The position numbers and the translations under genes are program-made. The notes under the pieces are model-generated. The model saw only the letters and a program-made list of their open reading frames with translations. It had not been told where the DNA came from and did not search any database. Positions 1 through 14,800 of a DNA stretch of 64,000 nt are shown in pieces (position 1 is the stretch's first letter; each line of letters begins with the position of its first letter). This DNA comes from Casuarius casuarius (lineage: Eukaryota > Chordata > Aves > Casuariiformes > Casuariidae): the NCBI GenBank assembly GCA_003342895.1, contig PTFA01000230.1, positions 558,001 through 622,000 of the forward strand, written 5' to 3'.

Positions 1-3000
1 CAGACCACCCAACATCTAAGAGGTGAATTAAAAAACAGAGAAATAGGAGGTTTTTTAGTTCTATTCCAGAGAGAAGTGTGTTGGATGGAATGGGGCACCA
101 CATATTTATTAATCACCTCCTTTATTAGCTGAAGGTTAATACAGAAGGATTATTTCTGACCAAAGTTCAGATAACNTGCTGGAAATACCTTCTTCACTCT
201 CAGCAGGTGCCCACAGAGTGTGGGATCTTCTCTAGAGTAATGACTCTGGTGTTGCCGAGGCGCCCTCTGCTCTGCTCCCCATCCTTCCCCCTTACCTTGT
301 ATGCTGGCCTGTAGCTCATAGATGTGCTGTAAAATTTCCAAGCTGTACCACTCCTCTTGAGATTAATAATTGTAGAAAGAAATTGGCTGGAATGGCATGC
401 CATTCTGCCAGGACAAATCCCACAGGGCCTGATTTGATGAGGCCTGATTGGACTCCCGTGTGTCTGTGAAGCTTGACAGGTTTTTAAATCTCTCAGCTGA
501 GTGAAGTACATGGACTGAAACTGCTGATTTTTGGCAAGCTGCAGCATAATGCTTCACCTTGCAGACCACAGGCATCCTAAGGGATGATTATCCCTGCACT
601 ACCATGAATGTTTTGAATCTCATGATGCTGCAGTCTTCTGAACACCCTTTGTTTGGTCATCTTGATGGCAAAGCTGGTCTCAGGCTATGGTTCTCTGTTT
701 CTCCCGGAACTTTTTTACGATGACTTTCTGAAACAGCCTTTTTATATGAGGAATGTTTGCCATCAGAAGGCTTTTCTTAAGAGATAGGGTAGGAGGAGGG
801 AGCGTTAAATATTCAGCTTGTTCCGAATTTCAACATTTGCATGGCATACCAGTGAAGTCTAGAAACAATTTACTTTGGTTACTTTGGCAGAACTATCACA
901 AATCCTGTTAATGAGTTATATATCAGTCTTTGAACTTGTGTAAATGAGTTCTGTAACCAGACCATGTTTTCATTCCTTTCTTTAAATGTAGCAAATGAAT
1001 AAGAAATGTGGAAGAGTGGAGAACTTTAATTCTAGTACTGCTTATTTAATGCACTTCCTTATAAATATAATAAATAACATTTTAACATCTTTGATCTGTA
1101 AAACTCTCAGAAATTCTTCTAAAATATTAATTTTATAATTCATACAGGCAACTTATCAGAATGATATAATCTTCATACACATTATTCTACAGAATGCGGA
1201 AGAATGTACAAATATGCTTACAAGAGCTTGGAACAGCGACCGAGGATATCAGTGATGAATTAAATCCAGACAGATTGAATTTTCACAGCTAGAAAGGAAA
1301 TACTCTTCTGTAATTTTACCTAGGATACATTGCTATATAACGTGTTCCCAAAAAAGGGTCTTGGTAACTCTAACTATCATAATACCTCTTACCTGAAATA
1401 TGTTATTTCTGCTGACAAATTCCTACCTAGAGACTTCCTGAAATGTTGCTTCAGTACAGATTTTTTTTGCCCAGTGTAACTTCTTACAGTATTTATGGAA
1501 AATACCCTCCCAAAGACCCTCTATCCAGCTACCAGCTTGGCATAACTAATGTAGTATATGAGATTAAACAGACTTTATAAAGAAGTGGTCTAAGAAATAC
1601 TAGAAAGCAGCCAGGCTATAGAACTTCTTGCTTTTTTTGAGGATGGTTTAAAGGGCTTATTATGGTTATCGTCAACACTCATTAATTAGTATCCTTTTAT
1701 ATTGCTGGTGGAGATGTTCAATTTCATGCTTAGAAATTGTATGAGCTTTTTTTCATGAGCAAGAGAAATCATTGCCCAGGGTGAACTGTTAGCAGGCCTC
1801 ATATACAGAATGAACAGAGGCCAGTTTCTGTGGATCTTTATAACACTCTTCATTTCAGATTGTCAAAGTATTCTGCAAACGTGGAACATACCTCAAAGGC
1901 AGAGGTCAGTAAACATGAGGCTGGTTAAGTATCATCAGTTCTGAGGAACAGAGCGTTAGTGATCTTCAAAGAAGTTTAGCAAAACCAGACAGAACAAAGA
2001 TTCTTTGACTTTCTAATCCATATGGCGTAATGTTAAAGGCAAGAGGGGCTCTTTGGGCATGGAGATTTTCTTTGTTTTTTGCACCCTGGGATAATTAGCA
2101 TATAGATAGTTGTGGGGTTTGGTGGTTCATGTATTTGATGAGTTTGATGGACTTACGACTAACTCTGCAAGATCTAGATTAGTGATCTTAATCAAAATGT
2201 AGTTTAGGCTTGGTGTATGTGTAATTTAATTAAAACTGACAGATGTCCTAAATTTTGAAATAGAACCATAAAGGGAAATATCTCAGTCGGTCACCAAATG
2301 GGGAACCTAGGTGGTCCAGAAAAAGGGTATTAAGACAGGGCTGTCTTCAGATGAGTCACAAAAGTCTTTTGACCTTACTAGAAGTCCCAGACAGGAAATT
2401 GGAAGCAACAGGGGCAGGGAGAAGGGGTTTAAGCCTTGGACTCACAGCAGGAGCACAAATTTGGATTTTAAGTTAATCTTTTGACTAACTTCACTATTAC
2501 TGTTTAATAATGCAAGGGAAGAGCAGGTGGCTTGCAGCAGTGGGGATCAAGCAGGATTTTTCCTCTGAGGGTCAGACTGGCAGAGCCCCATCAGGTATTT
2601 CAGAGGAGTGGAGGCTGTGCTGGGAAGGCAGACTGCTTCAAACAGCTACATTTTAAAAAATGAGGATAATTCCCAGTGATTAGGGGGCTTGAATATTTAG
2701 ATGGCCAGGGAAGTAAAGGGTGTCTTAGCAGGCTAGGACACCTTGAACGCCACTGCAAAAAAATACAGCCTTGCAACCTGGTGAACCTTGAGCTTTAGGT
2801 AAGTGAGCAAATTCCTTTGGATCCAGGAAATCAGCTTGTGCCACTGTTTTCCCAGCAGATTCTGAATAGAGGATCTGCTGATTCACTGATTGTAGGATAT
2901 ACATTTAGCTAGTTTATGCCTAATTTTGCGTATATACTATAAATAAAATCATTTGCCTGCCATTTTTAATCCCACATTAAGTTTTCATGTGATCCTTTAC

Positions 3001-4667
3001 AATGTATGAGATAACAATCTTGAAGGATTAAATCTGAGAGTAAATCTTAAAAAAAAATTTTGTAGATTAATTTCTCTAAATCTGAAATTAATGCTATATT
3101 ATTGTATTTTTGAATAATGAGTATTTGTGAGCTTTCTAAAGCATACAGGAGATTGTTCCAGAAGGTATTTATAGTATAGTATTAATGTTCAAGAGGACTG
3201 ATTGTATGCAATTCTGAACGCTGTATAGAAAAGGCTGTGTCGTTGGTAGATTCCTTTGGAGGGACATTCTTGGATACTGCATCAATACATCTAGTGTTGA
3301 TCTTTCACTAAATTTTTATTAACACCTTGTTAGCCTTAACATTAAAAGCTGTCCATAAAAAGGAAAATAAATTTTTCAGAAAGCAAACTTTATTTTATCT
3401 TTTTTTTATACCCAAGAGCATTCCTATTAGACTGTTTTTTTCTTTTTTTTTTTTGGTCCAAATGAAATATTCTCGTCTCTCTTTTTGCAAGATAAATACA
3501 CTAAAAAAACATTGCCCAGTGCATCACCAGTTATCATTTGTTATAAAATATGAATGATTTTAAGTGAGAAAAGATTGTCCTCCAGTGTAAATAAATTCTA
3601 AAGATTTGTATTTGATATGAAAATAGAGACAAAATTCTCTTTCATATTGTATTGAATCTCAAAGGTGAGATTTGAATGTTACTGTAGAAAGTCCAGAATG
3701 AATATAGAGTTTCCTTTGTATCTGCAGCAATGAACAAATGATGATTTGTCCAGGCCTATTGTTTCAAGAATTATTGTTAACTTGAGAACCAAAGGGTGGT
3801 GGTGTGGCCTTTGGAGAATCTTGTTCATTTTGTCGTTGTGGCAGATATAAAATAAATGCTTTATTCAGCAGGACCATTTTCAAAACTGTAACGATACAAA
3901 CTTTGCCACCTTCCCTTTAGGAAGTGCTCTCCAAACAGTCTAAGGGAAACAGAAGAACATTTTTGCTGCTGTGACTAAATGTAGGTCTTGTTCAAGTATT
4001 TGGCTTGCTTTAGTATCTGTTTCCCCCCTCCCCCAAATGTAAAGGTTTAGCTGGGCTACAGCACAAAAATAACACAGAATTCCTCACTAACTACTGTAGC
4101 TTTTCTTTTATTTTAACTGCCTACAACTGATTAAAATAGGAGCTCTCTTTGAAGTGGAGGCTCTGAGACTTGATCACCTGGACGCTATTCATATGGCCTC
4201 GTGTGCAGCACTTTTCCCATCTGCAGTTTCTCTTTTTGTCATTATTGCTATTTCAGTTCTTCTTAAATTTAGTTGTCGACTGTTTCTTCCTGTCAGTCCC
4301 AAAGCCACTATTTTGTAGCTTTGTTAATTTTAATCAGGATGTGCCTGTTAGGTCATGACTAGACTGCATGTCCCCAAACGGGTGTTGCACATTCATTCTC
4401 TCATGTTAACATATCATCGGATACTAACGAATGTGTAGTTTGGAATAAGCAAAACTACCTCCAGTTCGTTTAAAACCAAAAAATGCATGTTTAAAGTACA
4501 GCTGGGCCACTAGAGTACTTTTCGAGTCTGGGTTTAGTATTCTGCTTAAGCTAGCAGTGTGTGGGAGCTGTTTGAACCGTGTCTTGCAATTTCTGAAGCT
4601 TCAGGGAAGGACAAAGACTGCAGAATTACTCTGCAGAATCTCAAATTCTGCAATGTGGGACATCTAT

Positions 4668-4830
4668 TTCCCTTCTGTCTCTTTTTGTGCCTGTGGTGCT
4701 TTCATCTTTCCTTTCCTCCTTTGCCTTTTGTCTTTGCCCTCAGCTTCTTCCCCTTCAGGTTTTTTTGTTGTTGTTCCTTCCTCCTTGGTGCTTTCTGCAC
4801 CATCTCTGTGAGTTATCTCCCCTTCCCAAG
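4668..4830 (+). repeat. Pyrimidine-rich, strand-asymmetric tract
   Basis: About 160 bases made mostly of C and T on the + strand, with clustered CTTTCC, CCTCC and TTGTTGTTGTT pieces. It is not a clean microsatellite. It gives overlapping open frames rich in Phe, Leu, Ser and Pro on + and in Glu and Lys on −, which is a composition effect and not a sign of coding. It may be an eroded polypyrimidine low-complexity repeat. Confidence 0.5.
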
Positions 4831-5868
4831 CATTGGGATTGCTGTTCATCATTTCCCAATTTTGTCAGGTTAATTCTTATGCTTTTGATAGGTGCTTTGC
4901 TCACATGCTTCAGGCAAAACTGGGAGGAGAGTTTGAGGAGATCAGACAGTACAGAGACAACAGAAGCGTGATGTGAGAGCAGTGTCCTGGGACATGGTCA
5001 GGAAAATGGCTTAATAACAGGATGTCCCATGAAATGCAGAACACTTGAGAAGTGTGACAGCATTTAGAGCCCCGAAGGCTTGTAACATCTGTAGTTTCTT
5101 TTTCTACACGTGATGTTTCAGTAGCCATTACTTTGATTGAATATAGGGCTTGATTTTTGACAGATATTTTCAGACAGCTCTCTGAAAATATGTTTGGGAA
5201 GGGGGAAAAAGTCCTCATCCCTACTAACTTAATATTTCTTATTTTGTTTTTATTTACTTTAAGGCCCTTTTCCTTGCTCAGCAATTTCCAATATTTTTCT
5301 AAATATGCACAATATTTCAGGTCATCTCTCTGTCTCTCTACATCTTTCAGTCAGTGTTTAAGTGCGTTATTTGTTTAGTTAAACATGTATTTTGCTTCTG
5401 TAAAAGTATTATTTACCTGATAAATCCTATTAGTTTACTTGGAACCTTTACAGGCTGAAGGGCAAACACGTATTTTGGCATGGCAGTACATTAGAAAACA
5501 TGTATTATTTACCCATCAGAAAGTAATGGGTCCTAAGGAGCCGTTATGGTCCAGCTTGTAAATCCTTCTCAGTTTGGATATTATTGACCCAATAGACAGT
5601 AACAGCTCTTGGGACCTGTTGTGGTTTATTCATATTCATTTGGTTGCCATACATGTGTGTAAAGTCTGCTTGCTGAAAATCCTTACAAATGTTTGATTGA
5701 AAAAAAATATATACAGAAACTTATATTTATAAATGAAATTGCTTGGTCAGTTTTAATTTCCCTCTTTTCTTCTCTCCCATAAATACCTAGAGACACTTTT
5801 AAGGAAAATTATTTGCTTTGGAATTACACAAGCACCCAGAAGAGCTTTATCCTAGTAATTATTTCTTT

Positions 5869-5883
5869 AAAAAAAAAAAAAAA
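5869..5883 (+). repeat. Poly(A) run, 15 nt
   Basis: Uninterrupted A15 in intronic sequence. No target-site duplication or SINE/LINE body is visible next to it, so I cannot say it is a retroposon tail. Confidence 0.9.
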
Positions 5884-8800
5884 CCTTATGTAATATAATA
5901 CACAGTCTGACTTCGGCAAATTTAAAAATAAAACGTTTTTTGCCAAGTTTCAGGCTAACAGCAAATTTTTGCAGCTGAATAATAAAACATTAAACACATG
6001 AGTGTATAATGGAAATGTTGACACCTCCAAAAGTAGTTGTACAAATAATTCTAGTATAGTAGGACTTTTGCTTTTTGCTTTTTAGAATTACGTTTTTTGA
6101 AGGTTTTTTCAGACCATTTCTTTAAAACCAAAACCTCTTTAGGTAGCGTGAGTCACATGTGAGCAGAAAAAGATGTCACCATCACCAGAATTGTCAGCAT
6201 CTGGCACCAGAGAGAAAGCTTGCAGTGTCCTCGTGTATTAGTACTTAGTATGTGTCTATGTCTGCATGCCTGAGTTTGTTACACTTGTTTCTGCAACATG
6301 ATGGAAGAGCATAAATGAGGATTACAGCTACTTTGGTATGCAGTTGTTCCTAACTCCATGCCACAACAATCTCCTTGTGCAGCTTATTGCTGTTCAGAAG
6401 ACTGGCTGGGGATTTTGCTATAAAAGCATAACAAAGGCAATGAAAAAATAAAGACAGATTTTTGTGGTATATGGAGTGTAAGCCTCGTGCTGGCCAATGA
6501 CACAAAGATGAATTTTGGTTTTAACTCAGTCCCTTGATGTTCCTCTTTGAAACAATGCCCAGCCTTTGTTAAGGGGCTTTCTTGGCTCTGAGCTTGGATG
6601 TGCCGAGCACCTTACAGAAAAGAAAGTGGGCACTGCTGAGAATGGGGCCCACTTGGACACAATGATCCAAATCACAGTGAACTAGCATGCCTGCTTCTTT
6701 CAAGCAGTTGTAAGCCAATAGTGTGCAATGTCTGTTCGGTGTTTTAAGCCAGCCAGAGTTTGTGGTCTTCTTAAAGACTCAGGGGGAAGCAAAGAGAAAG
6801 TCCTCTTTGAAACTCAAAATGTTTTATGAAGTAATAATAGTAAGGTAAAGGAACACTGAATACTGGATTTGTTGAGGGGAACGTGAAACTAGAGTGTGTG
6901 CCTTAAATGGGATTTTTTTTAAGGGGATGAACTTCTTTTAAGTTTAGCATTGTATCTGAATCTGAAAGTGCATATAGATAGATTTGTACATCTAAATAAA
7001 GAATGTGTTTGTGTATATATATTTTAAAATAGTTACATAATTATTAAGGCTTTCTGTACGTCATTACGTGCATGCCCTATCCGGTCTTAAAGCAATTTGT
7101 CTGGGACAATATATGATACTGCATTCTCCTGAGCTTAAACGGTCAAATAATATGTACCCACAGAGGAGTGAAATAAGACTATATGGCAAAGCAGTCTATA
7201 ACTTATATTTTTATTTAAAATGTGTGGTCAGATATTCAATTAATGCATACTTCCTTGCTGCAAAGCAGAATCCTTTTTTAGTACATCTATAAACAGATTA
7301 GAGATTTTTAATAGAAAATAGTAGTCACTCTGTGACAGTTTATTAAGCTTAAAGGGAGAAATTTGCAAATCCTCAGATGACCTTAAGTTTGGCTGGCCTC
7401 TTTGGTTGTGAAGTTTAGCTTGAACAAGAAAATGTCAAGTATTACAACCAGTCATTTTTGCTTCCTCAAACCACTGCTGTCATCTCTGGTCTGCATGTAA
7501 AATCATCAATCAGTAATTCTATCTCTTGTCTGCAGAATATAGTAATCAGCAATTGTTAATCCCCATTACGCATACATAAATCAGCTTTAAAAAATGGCAG
7601 AGGACATTTATTTGCAGTCTGTTTATTTTAAAGTTCTTTACAGGTAATCCACAAGAAGATGACTTCTGCCAAAGTTAAAGGCGGCTATTGCTTTTTCTGT
7701 AGACTTTGCTTATCATTAATAGAAAGCAGCATGTGTACATCCTGCAAACTCATTTCCTTATTTAAAGTGGGCATCCTTCCTTTACTGAGATATGCTTCCT
7801 CTTTTAATACAGGAGTGAGGATGAAGCCTTTGTAAGTTCTTAAAGGCACATCCCTTCCAAATGACCTTTTGTCCCGTGCTAGTGAGTTGCATTGTTTAGT
7901 CGACTCTGTGTTCAGTGCAGTTACATGAGATGTCTTTGGAAATGAAAAAAAAAAATTCTGCTAATTAAATTTGGAAACATATCACATTTTCCAATTATAA
8001 AGCATAAATGAAAGCTCAGTAGAATGTGTTGTACCTTTGCTAGTCTGTTGGAGGAACTGAATTCCATAGATTAACTGAACTTTTACAGGGTTTGTTCATT
8101 CAGCTCTCAGGATATTTGCTACGGTTGGGCAGGATTTTAAACACAGAACTTTGCCATAGAACTTTCTAAACCCCTCATACAAATATATATATTTTTTATT
8201 ATTTATTTATAAGACAAAAATTGTCCAAGTATTTGTAACTACATATAAAATTGCAGGTCTAGATATCTTTTCTAGTTGTGAGCAACAGCATATAATGAGG
8301 TGCCAATAATACAACATTTTGCTTGGAAATTCAAATGCATCTTCCAGTATACATGTATTTATTTGCCTAGGTTTAATTTTTATTCATTTATTGCTGTTTA
8401 GTGGGTTTAAATTTAACAGAAAATTGTTTCTCTTTATGTTAACTCCTTTTGCTCAATATTCCGAACAGCGCTGCAGACCAATTGCTGTGGAGGAGATATT
8501 AATATTGCAGGCACTGAGTTTATAGCATTATTAAATTAGTTGGATAGGAGAAGTTAGGTTTAAGGTAGTTTGTTTCTAATGACAGATACTGTATTTAACT
8601 AGTCAGAACTGAAGTAAAAGGAAACACGAAAAATTTCATGAGGCATTGCCAAAGTCTTAAAGCCAAATTTTGCCCTGGAATACTTCGTAAATTATAACAA
8701 GAGCCTAGGTTAATTGATCTCTCCTGTTTTTAGTGTAACAGCTGGTAATGTAAAAGGTAGTGGCATTTTCTGTACTGGCTACTTAAGTTGACTCTGTGGG

Positions 8801-10031
8801 TTTCATAAGCCATTCTTCCTTGTCTCTTCCCTCCATGGCCCCCATTTCCCCTCCCAATAAACATCCAGAAATACACCATTAAAACTGATCTATGGTCAGT
8901 TACCTTTCTTCTCCTTTTTCCCCTTTAAGTAATGGTTTTGTGCTTAGTAGAAAGTCTGGTGTTCGTACTGCAGAATTGCACACTCCTCCCAATTCCACGT
9001 CAACAAACTTGTTAACTCCATGCAGTCATTTTTAATAAATCTGCCAGATATAACTGCAACTGGCATTTTGTTTTGTTGATTCGGGGGTATGTTTTTAGGT
9101 TTTCATCCTCTGTTGATACTATATAGCAAATCTGTAGGTAATTAGTAAATCTTTAAAAAGCCTTTAAAAAGGTCTCTCCTGAACTGAGTCAGCATAGGCA
9201 CCTGTACTCAGGCCAAGCCCCACAGAGTTGACTGGGACTCCTAGAGGTTTTCTCTGAAACGCTGCTGAATCCTTTCTGTCCCAGCTCTGTAAGGCTGTAG
9301 ATGCATGCTCATCAGAGTGGTGCCATCAGTTCCCAGAGGTCTCTTCACACTTGCGAAACATTAAAGGGTCATAACAGAAATCGGTAAATATCTCACCAGC
9401 GTAACCGCCTGCTAGCTTCAGCCCAGGGAGGGACTCTCCATAGATACCTTGTGTAGTTACTGGAGAGGGGGAATTTGCTCTAGAGGGTGAATCAGAGGAA
9501 GAGCTTAAAACCCTCCTTTCCCAAAGAAAGAACTCATTTTATTAACTATATAAACATAGTCATTTTCATTCAAAGCCTGGCTGGAGTAAGTGTCCTGCTT
9601 TTCCGTATGAAGCCTGGTGCTTAAACCACTTGGCCAGAAAGTGGGAAATCTGCATGTTAAACTTTCCTCATCCTAGAGGACTTCAAACGCACACTTCCTA
9701 GCCTTCACCAGAAATGTCCTACCTGTGAGGGTATGCCAAGATGGCATCCACTTTCCACCTCTCCAGTGTCTGCCATTCTGCAGCCATCTTGAATTCTTCA
9801 AGACGTTCATCACGACAAAGTGAGGTAGACACTACCAGTGATATAGTTGGGGTATAAGCAACAAGAAGATGAAATAAAAGATGGCTTCAAGCTGTAGAAA
9901 GAAGAGAAGCTGGAAGAAATTCTTCATATTCTGGAATTTTGAAACTCAGTGTGATTGAGGGTGAAATCTTATATCCATTGCAATCAACTGGAACTTCGTT
10001 ACTAAATGCAAAAGACATAACCTTTTGCTTT

Positions 10032-10090
10032 TAGTGACTTGCTCAAAATTGCAGTGGAAATCAATGGCATGGCTGAGTCCTGGTGCCAGC
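10032..10090 (+). mobile_element. Possible MIR-like SINE remnant
   Basis: The string GTGACTTGCTCAAAATTGCA, followed by a GGCA and GGCTGAGTCC segment, resembles the 3' half of MIR (GTGACTTGCCCAAGGTCACA, then a TGGCAGAGC segment). The rest is too diverged to be sure. It could also belong to an unrelated old amniote repeat. Confidence 0.28.
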
Positions 10091-10808
10091 CTTACAGAGC
10101 TATGTTTAAGAAAAATAAGGATGGAACACACTGGTATGCCACCATGGTATTTATGCAAGTCTTTATGAGCCCTAGTGCGAAAGGATGGAGTTTTGAAATG
10201 TGGCATATTGTACTTACCTTGGCCTCATTACAGTAAAGTGTTCACGGAAGTTGTTTTTGTGACCAGCGTGTATGTGACAGAATATATGTCAGCTTTCTTG
10301 ACTGATGGCAATACACCTTTTAGAATAGCCACCTTCTGCATGTTCAGTTTGGAGGGGACCTCTATGATCAGGTGGTTGGTTTGATTAATTTGTGGGTGAG
10401 GTCCTTACTGTGCTGCAGGTAGTGCCGATCTGTTCTCAGTAGAAGTGAGGCTGTTCCTTTAGTAAGTGTGAGTGAGTGTTTGCTCTGGAGTTAATTAAGG
10501 TGCTAGCAGCAAAGGAAATTCATGTGCCCTTCTGTCCTTTCTTCATCCCAAAGAAAGATGTTGAGACAGCTATCTTATTAGATCCTGTTTGACTAATGAG
10601 TGTATGTGTGCAAGGCAAAAACCAACTGGCTAATGACCTTAGCACTTCTGGCATCCTTTGCTCTAGTGGAAAAAGGGAAGTGGAAAAGAGGGGAGGGGAA
10701 GATGTTTTTTTCTTCACTTCTTAGGACTGTGATACAGAGTCCTTGAGAAAATGTTCTTTAGAACTCCTTTAAGAGGAACTCCTTTCCACCATCTGTTTAG
10801 GGGAGGGC

Positions 10809-10823
10809 TTTTTTTTTTTTTTT
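10809..10823 (+). repeat. Poly(T) run, 15 nt
   Basis: Uninterrupted T15 following GGGAGGGC. It could be the reverse of an old poly(A) tail, but no element body is recognisable on its right side. Confidence 0.9.
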
Positions 10824-10968
10824 AATGTTTTAATAGAATAAGTCACTATGGTTTTGAAGCTGTATTCCAATAATTTTACCTTTTAGATTTAATGTATAAT
10901 ACACATTTATTTTTGCTTTCTGGTTACAAAAGGAAAGACTCGACTGAGTCCAGCTGTTAGTTTGCATG

Positions 10969-10996
10969 AGTAATAAATAATAAATAAGTAATAAAT
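10969..10996 (+). repeat. TAAA/TAA-type microsatellite
   Basis: Imperfect tandem AGTAATAAATAATAAATAAG and a further AGTAATAAATC, built from ATAA and TAA units over about 28 bases. Confidence 0.75.
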
Positions 10997-11866
10997 CTGC
11001 CTTTGCATATTACTTATTGTAGGCAGTCTGCTCAGTCTGCAGAAAGCTAGGGCATGGAAAGGTGTTGTATTTGGATCTTATATTTTGTACATTGTGAAAG
11101 TAATACTGATTTGTGCAACAATGCAACTTTATTATTTAATTTATAACTTAACTGTAAGCATGGAAAGGTTTTGGAGGTACTACCTGCAAGTTTAAAGACA
11201 AGAACATTTGTAAGTGTTTGCAGGACACATCTTTAAAAAATGTCATTTAGCCTTGTGTAGCTAAGACTGCTAGCATTTGCAGCATAAACTTCAGTTTTTA
11301 GAGGCTTGTTCCACAACTGGGAAAATTGTTGCTTGGCACTTGGCATGTTTTACTTCAGTGAATCAGAAAACAAGAATACTTTTCGCATTTAGATCAGGAC
11401 AGCAGTGGGTAGTTGTTCTTGCTGCTGCTTAAAGAATTGGTTTAAACAACCAGTGGAGCCCTGCTGTAGAGCATATATGGAGTTGCACCCATACACTAGA
11501 CTTGAACTTCACCCAGGCCTACAAAAATCAGTGCTTTATTAGTTTGTTTTTTAAGTGCTTTCAGAGTCCTTGTGAACAATTAGCTTAATGCTCTGGGATG
11601 TGAAAATGCAGCCAACTGACTGTCTTGGCTCACAGAGGCGGTACAGTCCATTGGCAAAACAGATTTATAAAAATTGGTATGTTTATAGAATAATGTATTT
11701 ATTTACCAAGTGGATTGTGTTGGCTCTGGGAAATACATTCCCTTTGATATGTGTCAGTAAATGTTTTAATGGTTCATTTAATCATGTACAGGTGTGCGGA
11801 GATTTTTCTGAAGGAATACATAACCTGCTCCAATGGATAAATTATGCATTTGAAATGCACAACCTT

Positions 11867-11880
11867 CCCCCCCCCCCCCC
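11867..11880 (+). repeat. Poly(C) run, 14 nt
   Basis: Uninterrupted C14 followed by AAACC. Such a run in an AT-rich intron is prone to length error in assemblies and polymorphism in populations. A long chance open frame passes through it as a proline run. Confidence 0.9.
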
Positions 11881-14800
11881 AAACCTTCTCCTAATGTACC
11901 TTTTAAGGCAGGAAAAGCCTTTGAGTAAAAACTCAAATTTTGAAATTAGACTGATATTACATTTTAGTTGCAGGTCGTATTGCCATGTTAAAAAAATAGG
12001 AGCAATTTTCGGGGGAGGCAAAAGCCTCCCAGATCTTTTTTTTTTCTGTTTCAGTCTTCATGGAAAGGCTAAGCCCATCATTGCTTCACTCCCTCTCTTA
12101 TGCCCCCTGCTCCGACCTAATGTAACATGTTTCCAAATTAAAAAAAAAAACAAAAACTTAACCCTTCAACACTTTCCATCCCTACACCACTGAAATTAAG
12201 AATTCATGTTTTTCCTCTGTTTTTACTGAATGTTTCAGAATGCCAAAAGCCTATCCTATGAAGCACATCAGGCACATTTGGAAACTGAATGGGGGTGTAA
12301 TTTGTAATTAAGCTTTGTTTTGATAGGCACAACAGGACAAGGATAATTTCAGGAACTAAATATAATCTGGATATTGCTTATCTACCAGTTGACTGAAATC
12401 AGTTGTAGGTTTTGAAATGAGAAAATGTTACACTTGGAAAAAGAGAAAAATATAAGAACTGAAACACTCACTTTATGTAATAATGAAAATGTAGCATAAA
12501 CAAATGAGCTCAAATCTGAAGGAAGTAAATTTAATCTGATACTCTTCTGCTGACCAACGCTGTATTTGAGCTGAATAAATAGGGGGTTTTTAAACAGCAG
12601 TGAATGGCGGTTTGGCACTCACTGAAATAGAAAAAACACACTTGAAATTTTATTTTGAAATTATGTTACTGTCAGTTTCTTTGAAGTTGACTTTTTAAAG
12701 TTTACCTACAGGTGGTCTGCACTGGAGTTTCTTGAGGTATTTTATTTCATTCTTGATTAATGACTGGCAGCATTAGCAAACAAGCTTCTTTCTAACACTT
12801 ATTTCTTAAACAAGAGAGTGGAGGGGTTCAAAGAATCCCTATCAGTTATCTTTACCTTTCTCATGTAATGTTTTAGAGTTAAGCTCTTCATTGCTCCTAA
12901 AATCTGGTTTTTACAAAACCTGTATTATCAGTATGTTTTGGGTAAAGCATTGGCATAAGATTTTTCTGTGCCTTGTTTTTGCCTGTATGTGAAATGCAGG
13001 CAAATGTAATCCACATATTTAAATTTATTTGAGCTTTTCTTCAGTGAAAGACTGTACCTCATTGCTTTCCTGTTTGCCCCATGGCGTACTTGGAGCCTTT
13101 CTAAGCATAAAGGAGCTAGCTGAGAGAATCAGTCAGGAGCTTGTCAGCTTTTATACTGAAGCTTTTCATCTTTTATACTGATCAGTGTTGTTTCTCCATC
13201 GCAACTGCTTTTCTTCAGAAGAGCACCTCAACTGAAGGGTCTTAATCTGAGTTTTCTTTAGATGGTTTCCAGGTTGGCAGGTGTTGGCCACTTAGCAACA
13301 CCAAGGAAATCTGCTTCTTGGGATCTGGCTTCTTATGAGCTATTGCTGATTTGTTGGGGGATAGCTGTAGTCCTCTTGTCTATTTTTTCTAGTATAGACT
13401 TGCATTTTATGGTTGAGACACTGGTAGCAAACATACAGGAGCTAGACTTCTGTGGGGCAGATGATGATCTAGATATAATTCGCTGTAAAATTGGGTAGCA
13501 GCTTGTAATTGGGAGTGATTAAAAACTGAAAACAAAGTACAATACAGTAGGCTTTCTAAGCTCCAACGAATTGGACTAACACATAGAAGCGGATGCCAGC
13601 AACTGTGTTTCCAGCAACTTCTTGTTCTGTAGTGAACATCTGAGTCAAACTTACACGTATGTAGTTTCTAGACTTCCCCTAACGAGTATGAGTTGTCCTT
13701 TGGGAGACAGATACTTCCATAAATGATAAGGATAATTTGGAAAGTTTATTCCTAATTCTAATACAGTTCTATTGTGGTTAGCAGCATGTATTTATGTATT
13801 TGTAAGTTAGAGAAGAGAAAGCAGAAAGAAGGAAAAGGAAATCCTGTGGATGGGTAGGGTGGAATGTTATACCTTCTTTGGCTTGCTTCTCTTAAGTTAA
13901 ATCACGAGTAAAAGGAAAAGTGAAAAGGAGAAGTAAAACATGTGCTCCTCTGTTGTATTTGTTATTTTTGATGCTGAAGGAGGTAAAATATTTTAGATAT
14001 TTGTATTATGTGTTTTCAGTACGCTTTTTCTAAATGCATTTTTGATAGCATTTTCAGTTAGAGAAAAAATCACCTTGTATTGAATGAAGAGATACAATCT
14101 TTAATGACTTTTATGCTTATCTTCTAAACTATACCTGCTGATTTGGTAACTCTCTAACCCCCAGAGTTACATGTTTAGAATTGCAGGTTTGTTACTGCTA
14201 AGCGTGGGAAAGCAGGCAGTGCTGAATCAGTTAAATTATGACTTCAAAATCTTCATAAGAAAGGAGTAAAGTACAAAGGCAGAGAGCATGGCTTTCAGAT
14301 TTTAGGTGCAGCTTGTGAGGTTTATATAAGGAATAGTTTAAATCATTGAAATGTTTGAACTGAGGTGAATTAGAATGGACACTAAAGAGAAGATCATTAG
14401 GTAACCCAAAGATGCCACTTCAGAATCACATTTCTGTGTGGTTTTACTATCTTGTTACTGGTTATAGATGCCTCTGTTTTTTAATCACTGTTCTTTTGTG
14501 CCATCACTTTAATAGGATGATTCTTTTCTGTGTCCTAAAGGTGAAGAAACTGCATTCAGCTGAAACTCTTTAGCGCGGTGGTTATAAATAGACTTGAAAA
14601 TAGCAGCAGGCTGGATCTGCTGCCTCTGTAATGGCTCTTTCCAAATACTTTAAAACAAATGATTCATCAAATAAGGAACACTAAAAGAAGAAATCTGCCA
14701 GTTTGTAGAATTTGACTCCTCCTAATCAGAGCAAGGCAACAGGATGTAGAGTTCCTGCCCTGCACCTGATTAAAGCCAAATGCACTAGAAACAGCTGGGA

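Noticed and set aside
11588..12193. 201-codon open frame on +
   Set aside because: Runs through poly(C) and T/A homopolymers, matches no family I know, and lacks convincing splice or promoter context. Chance frame.
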